Shown: positions 52,957-61,352 of the stretch, piece by piece
Layout: each line of letters starts with the position of its first letter
Position numbering within the stretch: the stretch's first letter is position 1
Assembly (NCBI GenBank): GCA_964459465.1
Contig: CAYWLR010000014.1
Location: 20,961 to 84,960 of the forward strand
Direction of reading: 5' to 3'
From: CALAMC01 sp964459465
GTDB lineage: Bacteria; Zixibacteria; MSB-5A5; GN15; PGXB01
DNA length: 64,000 nucleotides
The notes under the pieces: generated by a model
What the model saw: only the letters and a program-made list of their open reading frames with translations
Databases searched by the model: none
What the model was told of the DNA's origin: nothing
Made by a program: the position numbers and the translations under genes

Positions 52957-54363
52957 CTATCGGGCTGTCTTTACTCCCGAAGTCGCCAGCTCCTCAAGCT
53001 CTACCGTGAAATGCCTCAAATAGGCCGCCTGACGTTTTATTTTATACCCCGCCAACTTTTCCTTTTGAGCAACTATTCCCTGTATTGTATCCGCCACATA
53101 TTCAAGGTGACTCGAGGTATATACCCGGCGCGGCACCGCCAGACGAACCAGTTCTTTCTTCGCGGTCAGCTTCTCCCCGGTATTGGGGTCATACCCGCCG
53201 AACATAAGCGAACCGATTTCCACCCCGCGGACACCTCCCTCGCGGTATAATTCCACCGTGAGCGCCTGCCCCGGAAACTGTTCCGCCGGAATATGTGGCA
53301 GAAGCCGTCCGGCATCGACAAACACGGCATGGCCCCCGGTCGGTCTGATAATCGGCGCTCCGGCCTCTTCGATTATTTTCCCGAAATACTCTATCTGCCC
53401 TATCCGGTACGCCAGGTAATCCTCGTTCAGCACTTCCTGCAATCCCACCGCCATCGCCTCGATATCCCTGCCCGACATCCCGCCGTACGTTGTAAAGCCT
53501 TCGATAACGATTAATAGCTCGGCAATCCGTCGCGCCAGCTCGTCATCATTTATGACAATGAACCCGCCCATATTGGCCAGCCCGTCTTTCTTGGCCGACA
53601 TGAGAGCCCCGTCAACGTACGAAAACATTTCCTGCGCGATCGACTTGATCGGCTTTTCCTGATATCCCGGCTCCTGCGTCTTGATAAACCAGGCATTCTC
53701 GGCAAAACGGGCGCAGTCGAACATGAAGGGAATATTGTACTGATGGCATATCTGCGAAGTCTCCCGAATATTGCTCATCGAAACCGGTTGACCACCCATC
53801 GAATTGTTGGTGATGGTCATGAAGACGGCCTTGATCTTGTCGGTTCCTTTTTCTTCGATAAAACTACTCAACCGCTCCGTATCCATATTGCCCTTGAACG
53901 GCACCTCATCATCCTGAAGCGATTCCGGGCACGGAAAATCAAGGGGAAGCCCGCCTTTGTGCTGAACATTGGCGCGCGTCGTGTCAAAATGCGTATTGCT
54001 TAAAACATAATCGCCCTTTTCAAGGATCGTGCTGAAATAGGCGTTCTCCGCAACCCGTCCCTGATGCACCGGGATGACATGCTTCTTGCCGGTCACATCC
54101 TTGACGGCTTCCTCCAGCCGGTAAAACGACTTGGCCCCGGCATAAGACTCATCACCGCGCATTATGGCCGCCCACTGCTCGCTGGACATCGCCCCCGTCC
54201 CGGAATCGGTCAACAGATCGACGAATACGTCTTCGGCCTTAATTTTGAAAATATTGTAATGAGATTTTTTTAATATCGCTTCCCGCTTCTCGCGGGATAG
54301 AAGACTGATCGGCTCAACCGACTTTATTCTGAATGGCTCGGCGGGGTGTCGCTTCTTTGACAC
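52957..54363 (-). CDS. tnaA: Tryptophanase (beta-eliminating lyase family)
   Basis: The 468-residue PLP enzyme cleaves L-tryptophan to indole, pyruvate and ammonia. It aligns over its length with tryptophanase/tyrosine phenol-lyase: PAEPFRIKSVEP at the N-terminus, DLLTDSGTGAMS, HQGR (100-103), DCARFAENAWF, and the PLP lysine in SAKKD (256-260; the second Lys). The substrate-selecting C-terminal segment reads GVRGVEIGSLMFG, like E. coli tryptophanase, whereas tyrosine phenol-lyase has an Arg in this region (MERG-type). The gene follows the asparaginase by 49 nt. No TnaC-type leader peptide is visible in that gap. Tryptophanase is favoured; tyrosine phenol-lyase activity is a lesser possibility. 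Confidence 0.88.
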   Translation of the reverse strand: MSKKRHPAEPFRIKSVEPISLLSREKREAILKKSHYNIFKIKAEDVFVDLLTDSGTGAMSSEQWAAIMRGDESYAGAKSFYRLEEAVKDVTGKKHVIPVHQGRVAENAYFSTILEKGDYVLSNTHFDTTRANVQHKGGLPLDFPCPESLQDDEVPFKGNMDTERLSSFIEEKGTDKIKAVFMTITNNSMGGQPVSMSNIRETSQICHQYNIPFMFDCARFAENAWFIKTQEPGYQEKPIKSIAQEMFSYVDGALMSAKKDGLANMGGFIVINDDELARRIAELLIVIEGFTTYGGMSGRDIEAMAVGLQEVLNEDYLAYRIGQIEYFGKIIEEAGAPIIRPTGGHAVFVDAGRLLPHIPAEQFPGQALTVELYREGGVRGVEIGSLMFGGYDPNTGEKLTAKKELVRLAVPRRVYTSSHLEYVADTIQGIVAQKEKLAGYKIKRQAAYLRHFTVELEELATSGVKTAR

Positions 54364-54412
54364 GTTTCCTCCCGGTTACTTATATTTTATTTTTTCTTAT
54401 AGTAACAAATCC

Positions 54413-55420
54413 TCAAACCTTTTTCAAGCGGAATTCGGCCTTTATATGACCTGTAAGAATATTCATATTGTTGCGGATTTCCGGGTTTACAAATGTCCGC
54501 AAATGTTCGGATTCATCCACCCCTTTGATCCCCAGTTGCTTGAGAACCTCCAGACAGACCGGGTACAACGCTCGCTGGTTGCCGTCATGAATCTTGACCA
54601 CGATCCCGACCGGCGGATCATCAAACCCGATCCCCTGTATCGCCTCCGCCCCCACTTTGCACACCACGTTTCCCGGAAATGTCCGCATCAGCGCCAGGTC
54701 GAATCGACCTTCACCAGAAAACATCACCGGAAATTCCGTCATCGCGGCCTTAATGCGTTTGAGCGTCTCCACCCTCCGGGGTGTCTGCCCGACGGCATTG
54801 GCCAGTTTCATGAATGCAATGGCCGTGTATATCGTCGGCAGTCCGAAATTGGGCGCCGAACAACCGTCGATGGATATCAATATTTTCTCTTTTGGATAGC
54901 CGAACATATCCGCCACCGCCTCCAATACCATCTGCTGCGTTCTTGAATTCGGATTAAGATATTCGGCCACGTCCTCACCCAGAAACCGCGCCAGCGCCAG
55001 AAACCCGGAATGTTTGCCGGAACAATTATGCCGCACCGGGTCTTCGTTTTCATGATTCTGCGGGAACGACCCTGCCATCGTCATATAAATGGGCACATGC
55101 GTCCCGCATTTGAGATGCTCCGGTTTATTTCCTGCCGCTTCGAGATTTTTCATCACCACTTCGCGGTGATGGTCGGTGCCGATATGCGACCCGCACATGA
55201 TCGCTAACTGCTTGGGCGTGAAACCGTACTTATCCGCCGCCCCGGTTTCGATAAGCGGTATCAGTTGAAACGGCTTGCACGATGACCGCACGAACGTGAA
55301 AAACTCCGGGTCGCCGACATAATGGGTCAGCCGGCCGTTTTTATCGACCACCCCGATCGACCCATAATGCACCGACTCTTCCCTCTTCCCCCGATATACC
55401 TTGGCAACTGCTTCCGTCAT
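54413..55420 (-). CDS. Asparaginase, AnsA/rhizobial-type (PF06089 family)
   Basis: The 335-residue protein belongs to the thermolabile/rhizobial L-asparaginase family, unrelated to E. coli AnsB. Markers are YGSIGVVDKNGRL near the N-terminus, FVRSSCKPFQLIPLI with the conserved Ser-Ser-Cys-Lys, MCGSHIGTDHH, the central signature HNCSGKHSGFLALARFLG, and DGCSAPNFGLP. It hydrolyses L-asparagine to aspartate and ammonia. It lies 49 nt upstream of tryptophanase on the same strand, suggesting a small amino-acid-catabolism operon. Repeats follow upstream of it, and I found no clear promoter. Confidence 0.9.
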   Translation of the reverse strand: MTEAVAKVYRGKREESVHYGSIGVVDKNGRLTHYVGDPEFFTFVRSSCKPFQLIPLIETGAADKYGFTPKQLAIMCGSHIGTDHHREVVMKNLEAAGNKPEHLKCGTHVPIYMTMAGSFPQNHENEDPVRHNCSGKHSGFLALARFLGEDVAEYLNPNSRTQQMVLEAVADMFGYPKEKILISIDGCSAPNFGLPTIYTAIAFMKLANAVGQTPRRVETLKRIKAAMTEFPVMFSGEGRFDLALMRTFPGNVVCKVGAEAIQGIGFDDPPVGIVVKIHDGNQRALYPVCLEVLKQLGIKGVDESEHLRTFVNPEIRNNMNILTGHIKAEFRLKKV

Positions 55421-55484
55421 TTTTCTGCTCTTTTTTCTTCTTGTAGGTCACGCCCACTCGGGGCATGACGTCTTTGTTTCGTTC

Positions 55485-55510
55485 GTAGGTCGGGTTCTGA
55501 TCCCGCCCCG
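55485..55510. repeat. Dispersed palindromic repeat, GTAGGTCGGGTTC family
   Basis: The 13-mer GTAGGTCGGGTTC occurs here and again at 61475-61487. Here it runs into TGATCCCGCCCCGAGGGAT, giving an imperfect hairpin. It lies just before the asparaginase start and after the SIR2 stop. Confidence 0.5.
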
Positions 55511-55542
55511 AGGGATAATAAATCCGACACTCTTTTCTTTAA

Positions 55543-56721
55543 TTAAAGAAATGTCAAAATCTTATTCCATTCAAGATTTTCAATGTTGCTTTCAATAAAA
55601 ACAAGTTGTCCTTTGGATACCAGAATATCCCATTGATTCCTTATGGCTTGCCTTGCGCTTGATTGCAATTTTTTAGGGTCTTTATGAATACAAATAATCT
55701 TATTGTCTGGATCCTTATTAACCCATTCGATAATTCGATTATTAATACCTCTATCTCCAAAACTATAACCGCTAATTATGAGTCTATTTATATTATTGAG
55801 TTGTCGATAAAAATGATATTGCATAATAAAGTATATTGATGACGAATATTCAAGCATCTTATTATGCGTCCCGGTTAATATATTGGGTCGGCCATCACTA
55901 TTCAAGTAATCACCGCATTTGGGGCATTTGATATGATCTGAATCTCTTGTGGCAGAAATGCACAAGCTATTGCTTAATGCACCGCAATTATAACAAGTAT
56001 AATGGAACCAATTAATTGATCCGTGCAGTTTGAATAGTTGTATAGGAATATTGTCATTTCCAAATGTATTTGGATCCCATATTTCCAATTCATTAGAAAG
56101 TTTATTAAATCCTGTATTTATATCTAAGCCAATTTCGGCAAATGCCTCTTCAAGCAGCAGATCATGGTTTAATGTAAAGATACTTATTGTTTTGGTATCC
56201 GAGGAATCCCTCAACTCGCCCAAAAAGGACAAATAGCCCGTGGACTTAGGCCTCCTCTGAAGAGAATTCCAGACTATATCGTTAATATAATTTACCGAAT
56301 AGCGGGTAAGATCAAAAACCCCCCAATTTTCATGAATATCAGCGGGTCTTGCTGCAACGATTTCCCTAACTTTATCCGAGATTTCTTTTACAAAAGAATT
56401 GACTACTACATTATCATAATTTCCTGACTGATCATTCCATATTTGTGATGCAACGAAATATATATCTTCATAATTTGACATATATTCTTTACCGTAATAA
56501 TTTCGCAGTTTCTCGTCTATTAGACCAATAAAATCAATTACTCGAGGTACAACTTCATCGGGTATGCCCATATGTTCATATAACGGTTTGCCAAAGTAAA
56601 AGACATCATCCGTAAAGTGCATCACATTTTTGCCAGATAGAACTCGTTTTGTAATTTCGCAGGTTCTGGGATATCCTGCGGGCAAAGAAATTCCGGCGCC
56701 AAATAAAAAGCCCAATTTCAT
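55543..56721 (-). CDS. SIR2-like NAD-binding protein with a four-Cys zinc ribbon
   Basis: The 392-residue protein has the SIR2 Rossmann features: FLFGAGISLPAG (GAG at 8-10), FTLNHDLLLEEAF (Asn185), LFKLHGSINW (catalytic-type His233) and ISGYSFGDRGIN (318-326). Inserted as in true sirtuins is a zinc ribbon CYNC...CPKC (Cys 243, 246, 266, 269). SIR2_2-type proteins of this size are often NADases of anti-phage systems, but a protein deacylase is possible since the ribbon is kept. It is clearly AT-richer than its neighbours and flanked by hairpin repeats on both sides, suggesting recent acquisition. No partner effector gene is adjacent. The start is an ATG without a strong ribosome-binding site. 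Confidence 0.8.
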   Translation of the reverse strand: MKLGFLFGAGISLPAGYPRTCEITKRVLSGKNVMHFTDDVFYFGKPLYEHMGIPDEVVPRVIDFIGLIDEKLRNYYGKEYMSNYEDIYFVASQIWNDQSGNYDNVVVNSFVKEISDKVREIVAARPADIHENWGVFDLTRYSVNYINDIVWNSLQRRPKSTGYLSFLGELRDSSDTKTISIFTLNHDLLLEEAFAEIGLDINTGFNKLSNELEIWDPNTFGNDNIPIQLFKLHGSINWFHYTCYNCGALSNSLCISATRDSDHIKCPKCGDYLNSDGRPNILTGTHNKMLEYSSSIYFIMQYHFYRQLNNINRLIISGYSFGDRGINNRIIEWVNKDPDNKIICIHKDPKKLQSSARQAIRNQWDILVSKGQLVFIESNIENLEWNKILTFL

Positions 56722-56736
56722 AATTCTCTCTATTCA

Positions 56737-56789
56737 GGTTCTGTCAGGTCTTGCTCCCGACGCAGTCGGGAGTGTGACCTGACAGAACC
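56737..56789. repeat. Nested perfect inverted repeat (53 bp)
   Basis: GGTTCTGTCAGGTC pairs perfectly with GACCTGACAGAACC over 14 bp. Inside it, CTCCCGAC pairs with GTCGGGAG over 8 bp around GCA, the two stems being separated by three-base bulges. It lies 15 bp upstream of the SIR2-like start. Confidence 0.85.
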
Positions 56790-56800
56790 CCCGCGTTGTG

Positions 56801-56826
56801 CCCGGCGGGTCCTCAGACCCGCCGGG
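56801..56826. repeat. Hairpin repeat, CCCGG...CTCA...CCGGG family, perfect copy
   Basis: CCCGGCGGGTC and GACCCGCCGGG form a perfect 11-bp stem with loop CTCA, preceded by GTTGTG. A related copy with the same loop lies at 58509-58534, so the two copies bracket the citF gene. Confidence 0.75.
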
Positions 56827-56844
56827 ATACAAATATCTCACCCC

Positions 56845-58404
56845 TCACACCGGTCTCTTGATCACATCCAACAACGTCCCGTCCCGCCACTCTATCACAT
56901 GCACGACTTCATCCGTCGTCTCCGTATCCGGCGGTATAGCCCCGAACTCATGCGCCTTGTCAATCGATTTCTGATGCAATTCCTCAATCGTTAATAATTT
57001 CACTCCGAATTCCTTGGCGTTGGATAATATCGCATCTTTGTACGAACTCCGGCTGGCCGGATTGACCGCCGCGTATTCCTCTGTCACGATTACATCCACC
57101 ACTTCACCCGGTGTCGTCTTTGTATAAACCTTCTCCACCACCTTCGGATACCCCTTACCGTCTTTGCCCGTTGCCAGCGGCATGAAAATAATGGTCAGGT
57201 TCGCCCCGGCGGCGACATCCTGTCCCCCGCCGATCCCGCCGATTATCCGCCCGTTGGCACAGACGGTATTGAGATTGAACCCCAAATCGACTTCCAGAGC
57301 CGAAAGCACCGCCAGGTCGAGCATATTCACCGCCGCCTCTTTGTTGGCCACCGAGGCATAGTACGCCGTCGTGATCTCATGGTGATGCGGATTGTTGATC
57401 ATCGACTCCTTCATGCGCAGACTCGGTTCGAACAACTGCCCGTGCATGAGCTGATACAGCGTCCCTTCTTCGAGCATGTCGACATGGAGTGACGTCACTC
57501 CGCCGATCGAAAAATTAGCCCTGATTTTCATCTCCTTGAGCATAGTCCGGATATTTTCCAGTACCAACAGCCCCGCCCCCGAACCGACCTGAAACGCGAA
57601 ATCGTCTTTAACCACACCGGAGGCCTTTATGACGTTACTTATATTCTCCGCCACCTGGGCATTGAACGGATTAGAACGCGCCTTGTTCATATCCAGTGTC
57701 CCCGACCCTATTCCCGACGCCAGCCCCGGATCATCCACTTTCACCACGAAATCGACCCGCTCCATCGAAAGCGGCGTCGGCATGACCACCGTCTCGCTGA
57801 CCGTCCCGGCCAGAAGACACACATATTCGGCGCATTCGCTGTCGGCTGTGAATAGCCCGATCGGCCCGCAAAAATGCTCGTCCTTGCCGCCCAGCCCGTT
57901 GGCGTTACCATAAACATCCGATATCGGCACCGGCCCGAACGCGACTTTGACCGTCACCTCTCCGGTCTGGAGCTTGCGCACCCGATTGCCGTGCGAAAAC
58001 CCGACCCCCACCCAGGGCAAAAGTTTACCTTTGAGCATATATTCGCCCAGCTTGCGATACGGGTTGCCATATAAACCGGTAATCGTGCCGTCGTCGATTG
58101 CCGCCATCAGCCAGGGATCGACATGATCAAAAAAGGCGTTGCCATATATTTTGATATCTTTTTTGCCATGTTCGCGAAGTTTCGCGACCACCATTTCAAG
58201 CCCTTTATCACCCGTTCGATAATAATGCGGATAGGAAATAGTATCCCCGTCGCAAATAACCTCCATGACCGCATCGAGCGCGACCACTTTATTTTTCCGG
58301 TGTGGAATTTTAGGCGCCATCGGTCGCCCCACCATCCGCCCCGAAAATTCCGTATCCACAAAGGCCTTGGAATATGGCTTATATTCTTTTCTGTTGTATT
58401 TCAT
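56845..58404 (-). CDS. citF: Citrate lyase alpha subunit (citrate:acetyl-ACP transferase), stand-alone
   Basis: The 519-residue protein matches CitF, about 510 residues in E. coli. Features are HRKNKVVALDAVMEVICDGDTISYPHYYR at the N-terminus, SHGNRVRKLQTGEV, GSGTLDMNKARSNPF, FQVGSGAGLLVL, the Gly-rich CoA-transferase segment GRIIGGIGGGQDVAAGANL, and the C-terminal VDVIVTEEYAAVNPA with WRDGTLLDVIKRPV. In citrate lyase this subunit swaps acetyl for citryl on the ACP subunit CitD. No citE, citD, citC or citG gene is nearby, so it may serve as a free CoA-transferase or its partners lie elsewhere. It is flanked on both sides by hairpin repeats of one family. Confidence 0.88.
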   Translation of the reverse strand: MKYNRKEYKPYSKAFVDTEFSGRMVGRPMAPKIPHRKNKVVALDAVMEVICDGDTISYPHYYRTGDKGLEMVVAKLREHGKKDIKIYGNAFFDHVDPWLMAAIDDGTITGLYGNPYRKLGEYMLKGKLLPWVGVGFSHGNRVRKLQTGEVTVKVAFGPVPISDVYGNANGLGGKDEHFCGPIGLFTADSECAEYVCLLAGTVSETVVMPTPLSMERVDFVVKVDDPGLASGIGSGTLDMNKARSNPFNAQVAENISNVIKASGVVKDDFAFQVGSGAGLLVLENIRTMLKEMKIRANFSIGGVTSLHVDMLEEGTLYQLMHGQLFEPSLRMKESMINNPHHHEITTAYYASVANKEAAVNMLDLAVLSALEVDLGFNLNTVCANGRIIGGIGGGQDVAAGANLTIIFMPLATGKDGKGYPKVVEKVYTKTTPGEVVDVIVTEEYAAVNPASRSSYKDAILSNAKEFGVKLLTIEELHQKSIDKAHEFGAIPPDTETTDEVVHVIEWRDGTLLDVIKRPV

Positions 58405-58508
58405 ACCGTCCTATCCTCCGTTTTTTAACAGCCGGCTAACTATATGATTTTGCGTGGAATTGTCAAGGGCGGAAGGGAATTTGAAATGGGGAATCTGATT
58501 GTGTTGTG

Positions 58509-58534
58509 CCCGGTCAGTCCTCAGACCAACCGGG
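58509..58534. repeat. Hairpin repeat, CCCGG...CTCA...CCGGG family, imperfect copy
   Basis: CCCGGTCAGTC and GACCAACCGGG share the GTTGTG lead and the CTCA loop with the copy at 56801-56826. Two stem pairs are mismatched. Confidence 0.65.
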
Positions 58535-58647
58535 AATATTTGACCCTGTCATCCCCGATCCCAAAATGTCGTAATTGTGCGCGGCAAATGTTCACATTTA
58601 CCCGAGGGCAACAATTTAAAAGAATTGTCATCCCAATCGTTTTAAAT

Positions 58648-58670
58648 GTCATCCCGGGCCTTGACCCGGG
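58648..58670. repeat. GTCATCCCGGGCC repeat, full hairpin
   Basis: CCCGGG (58653-58658) pairs with CCCGGG (58665-58670) around CCTTGA. The same 13-mer is found at 61632-61644, where the second arm is lost. Sequences of the form GTCATCCCGGGC-TTGA-CCCGGG are common intergenic palindromes in many bacteria. Confidence 0.6.
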
Positions 58671-58758
58671 GTCCAGTTCTTCTCTTTTCTCTTTTGCGTA
58701 GCCACCCCGAACTTGTTTGGGGTGGTCTTGGCGATGTGTCCGCCGGGTCTTACACCTT

Positions 58759-58968
58759 TTACGATTTCACAAACGGATTCTGCGCCCCCAGCCCGATATT
58801 GGGATCGAGCATGCAGCTGTAATGCCCGCACCGCTCATTGAGCCCGGTGCAGTTCTGATATTTCTTGATCGGGATGCGGGTTTTGGTACCTTTGTCGCCG
58901 GGCCAGATAATAATCAACTCGTATTCGACGTTAATTTTCTTGAATTCGCACCAACCACTTTTTTTCAC
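58759..58968 (-). CDS. Small cysteine-containing protein, unknown function
   Basis: The 69-residue protein has four Cys: one in GWCEF near the N-terminus, then YQNCTGLNERCGHYSC in the second half. That spacing, with an added His, could bind zinc or an Fe-S cluster. A central beta segment with VEYELIIIWPG precedes the Cys cluster. GTG 58968 is the start, supported by GGGGAG six bases upstream, which argues that it is a real gene. It lies on the same strand as citF, 354 bp upstream with repeats between. I do not recognise the family. Confidence 0.6.
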   Translation of the reverse strand: MKKSGWCEFKKINVEYELIIIWPGDKGTKTRIPIKKYQNCTGLNERCGHYSCMLDPNIGLGAQNPFVKS

Positions 58969-59147
58969 GGCATTCTCCCCGGGGAAAGGTGATTCATCTA
59001 CTGTCGGGCATTTCTACGATAAAACAGGGCGGGATGTCTCAACCCGATTCAATAATCGAAATCAATCGGCCTGGCATCGTTGCCGAAGAAAGCTCTTTGA
59101 GTAATATACGATATTACTACTGCTTGGCGCAAGACCCAATATACGTA

Positions 59148-59666
59148 TTAATTCTTTTCCTTTTCGCTTTTCTTAAAATCCTCCGCGGCGTGCGAAAAAT
59201 GCATCTGCATAATTTTCCACTGGCCATCGCGCTTGTCCAGCACTCCCGACCAGCGGACGTTTATCCAGTTGGCCGGCTTGCCATTCCACTCATTGATATC
59301 ATCCAGATAACACGACCACCACGCCGACTGCCCCGATTGCGATATGCCGAGTTTCATGTCCTTGATTTCATAGCTAACCGCCTTGAACGCATCGTTTAAG
59401 AATACCTCATTGGTTTGCTTGACGAAATTATCGAATCCATGCATGTTTCCGGCGTTGTTGGGATTGAAGAAAAACAGCGTCGAATCCTGCATAAAACAGT
59501 CATAAAGCGCCGTCGTATCTTTGGTTTTGGCCCAGCCGATCGAGGTCTCGATCACCCTTCTGACTTCGGCCAGTTCTTTCTCTTTGTCCAATTGACCCTC
59601 CTCGATACATCCCGCAAAAACAGATAATGCGATTATGATGGTGATAGTGGCTGATTTTAATATCAT
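59148..59666 (-). CDS. Lipoprotein with SnoaL/NTF2-like domain (DUF4440-type)
   Basis: The 172-residue protein has a lipoprotein signal with LSVFAGC (Cys at residue 20). An NTF2-like cone follows: helix VRRVIETSIGWAKTKDTTALYDCF, then FNPNNAGNMHGFDNFVKQT, and beta strands with AWWSCYLDDINEW and VRWSGVLDKRDGQWKIMQMHFSHA. This is the SnoaL-like/DUF4440 fold, whose periplasmic members are mostly of unknown function. GGAGG lies upstream of the ATG. It is monocistronic, on the minus strand, diverging from the ThyX-like gene. Confidence 0.82.
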   Translation of the reverse strand: MILKSATITIIIALSVFAGCIEEGQLDKEKELAEVRRVIETSIGWAKTKDTTALYDCFMQDSTLFFFNPNNAGNMHGFDNFVKQTNEVFLNDAFKAVSYEIKDMKLGISQSGQSAWWSCYLDDINEWNGKPANWINVRWSGVLDKRDGQWKIMQMHFSHAAEDFKKSEKEKN

Positions 59667-59999
59667 AATTCCCTCCGGTTAGGTTTTATATAATTTACAT
59701 GACGAATGACCGGAAAATCAGTTTAAAAAGAAACTTCCTTCCGGCCCCGAACCGTATTACGGACATCAGCCAAATCAATCATGCTCTTGTACATATGTTG
59801 CCGTCGTCCCGGCGGTTTCTCATGCCTGTCTCCCCGGGCCGTCTCCGGCGAATTCTTTTGCCAGCCTCCTCGCCACATCCCGAGCTTCACTTTTCTTTAT
59901 ACTTTTTTATCATAGCCATTTAAATTTCTGCGTAATATATTTGTTCATGAATTAATTACATAAATCCCTTTGTAGAAAACGACTTTGGGGAATAAAACA
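59667..59999. other. Divergent intergenic region between the SnoaL lipoprotein and the ThyX-like gene
   Basis: In these 333 bp I see only short frames lacking ribosome-binding sites, including a weak GTG-initiated minus-strand frame of about 54 codons. AT-rich segments near both gene starts are likely promoters, but no pair of boxes with good spacing stands out. Confidence 0.5.
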
Positions 60000-61352
60000 A
60001 TGACCAAAGACCTCGGTAGTTTGAAACATACCATCGTGAATATCAAAAACGGCGGTGAAGTGATAATCCTCGACACCGGGGCCATTATCGATGCCGAAGC
60101 CGAAGCCATGCTTCAGGCCCTGCATTCGCGCTCAACCGGCGGACTGCGCAGCCATCTTAAAACCCTGGCCGAAAAAGGCGCCGACAACTTCATGGAAAAA
60201 TTTTATGTCGGCTACGGCCACCATTCCATCGGTGACTGCGGTGACACGACCATCTTCATCGAAGGCGTCTCCATGCCGGCGGTAAAAGCCGTCCAGGATA
60301 ATCCCCTCTTCCGGGGTCAGGAATCCTCGACCAGATATCTCGATTTTTCGAAACAACCCTTTCTCAACCCGACCCGGACAAAAGAAGGAACCGCCCTGCT
60401 GGAAAAGCAGCGGCAATTCTATATCGATGCCCAGGAACCGACCAGAGAGTATTTAAAAAAACTGCATCCCATAAACGAAGGCGAAAAAAAATCCATCTAT
60501 AATAAAGCCATCGATGCTCGGACTTTTGATATCACCAGAAGCCTCCTTCCCGCCGGGGCCTCGACCAATTTCGCATGGCATACCGACCTCCGGCAGGCAT
60601 CCGACCGGCTGCTCTTTTTATCGCATCACCCTCTGGAAGAAGTCAGAAACATGGCTGAGGCCATAAAGGAAGCCCTTAAAATTCATCACCCTCATTCCTT
60701 TGGCCATGAAATACCGACTGACACCGAAAATTATCAGGATCTGATAGCTGAACATTACTATTACCATGACCCGCAATGCCCCGATGAACCGACCATAGAT
60801 TTCAGCGGCATCAATCAAACGGAACTGAATAAATTCAGAGAACTCTTCGATAGAAGGCCGCCCAAAACCGGCCTGCCAAAATTCGTCGGGCAAATCGGCA
60901 CCCTTGCCATAAAATACCGCCTGGACTTCGGTTCTTTTAGAGACATTCAAAGACATCGGGCCATAACTCAAAGAATGCCTCTGCTGACTACCGACCTGGG
61001 ATTCAATCAGTGGTACATTGACAATTTCCCGGAAGAAGTAAAAACCAAGTTGCCGAAGCATCTGGAAATGATAACAAATACAATCGATCAACTGAATGTT
61101 TCCCGCGAACTGCGGCAATACTTTATACCTATCGGCTATAACACCTCGAATAGATTTACCGGAGATTTGCCCGCCACCATATACATGGTGGAAATCCGCG
61201 ATTCACGGTTCGTGCATCCCACCCTGCAAAAAGTGGCGCACAGCATCGGAAACCGGATAAGCCGCCGGTTGGGCATAAAACTGAACGTGGACCCGGAACC
61301 GAACCGCTTTGACATCAAACGCGGCGAACAGGACATAATCGTCAAGGAATGA
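60000..61352 (+). CDS. ThyX-like (flavin-dependent thymidylate synthase family) protein with two ThyX-like halves
   Basis: The 450-residue protein is about twice the size of a ThyX monomer (roughly 220-250). The first half has YVGYGHHSIGDCGDTTIFIEGVSM (ThyX helix with the HxSI motif) and PLFRGQESSTRYLDFSK, like the substrate segment 'ES-x-RY'. The second half has FRDIQRHRAITQRMPLL, with RHR at 318-320. The Ser that should close the canonical RHRx7S motif is Leu. A last segment, IGYNTSNRFTGDLPATIYMVEIRDSRFVHPTLQKVAHSI, also resembles ThyX C-terminal strands. It may be a divergent thymidylate synthase or a paralogue with another flavin reaction. ATG 60000 has GGGGA eight bases upstream; a TTG 15 nt earlier is less likely. 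Confidence 0.72.
   Translation: MTKDLGSLKHTIVNIKNGGEVIILDTGAIIDAEAEAMLQALHSRSTGGLRSHLKTLAEKGADNFMEKFYVGYGHHSIGDCGDTTIFIEGVSMPAVKAVQDNPLFRGQESSTRYLDFSKQPFLNPTRTKEGTALLEKQRQFYIDAQEPTREYLKKLHPINEGEKKSIYNKAIDARTFDITRSLLPAGASTNFAWHTDLRQASDRLLFLSHHPLEEVRNMAEAIKEALKIHHPHSFGHEIPTDTENYQDLIAEHYYYHDPQCPDEPTIDFSGINQTELNKFRELFDRRPPKTGLPKFVGQIGTLAIKYRLDFGSFRDIQRHRAITQRMPLLTTDLGFNQWYIDNFPEEVKTKLPKHLEMITNTIDQLNVSRELRQYFIPIGYNTSNRFTGDLPATIYMVEIRDSRFVHPTLQKVAHSIGNRISRRLGIKLNVDPEPNRFDIKRGEQDIIVKE

Larger units (their letters stand above)
58405..58758. other. Repeat-rich intergenic region
   Basis: This 354-bp region has no convincing ORF. It holds the imperfect hairpin copy at 58509-58534, a GTCATCCCGGGCC repeat with CCCGGG stems at 58648-58670, and a hairpin CCACCCC...GGGGTGG at 58702-58725 downstream of the Cys-rich miniprotein. 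No T-run follows that hairpin. Confidence 0.7.

Noticed and set aside
52957..54363. Tyrosine phenol-lyase instead of tryptophanase
   Set aside because: The substrate-selecting C-terminal segment (GVRGVEIGS) matches tryptophanase, and the tyrosine phenol-lyase Arg is missing; some doubt remains.
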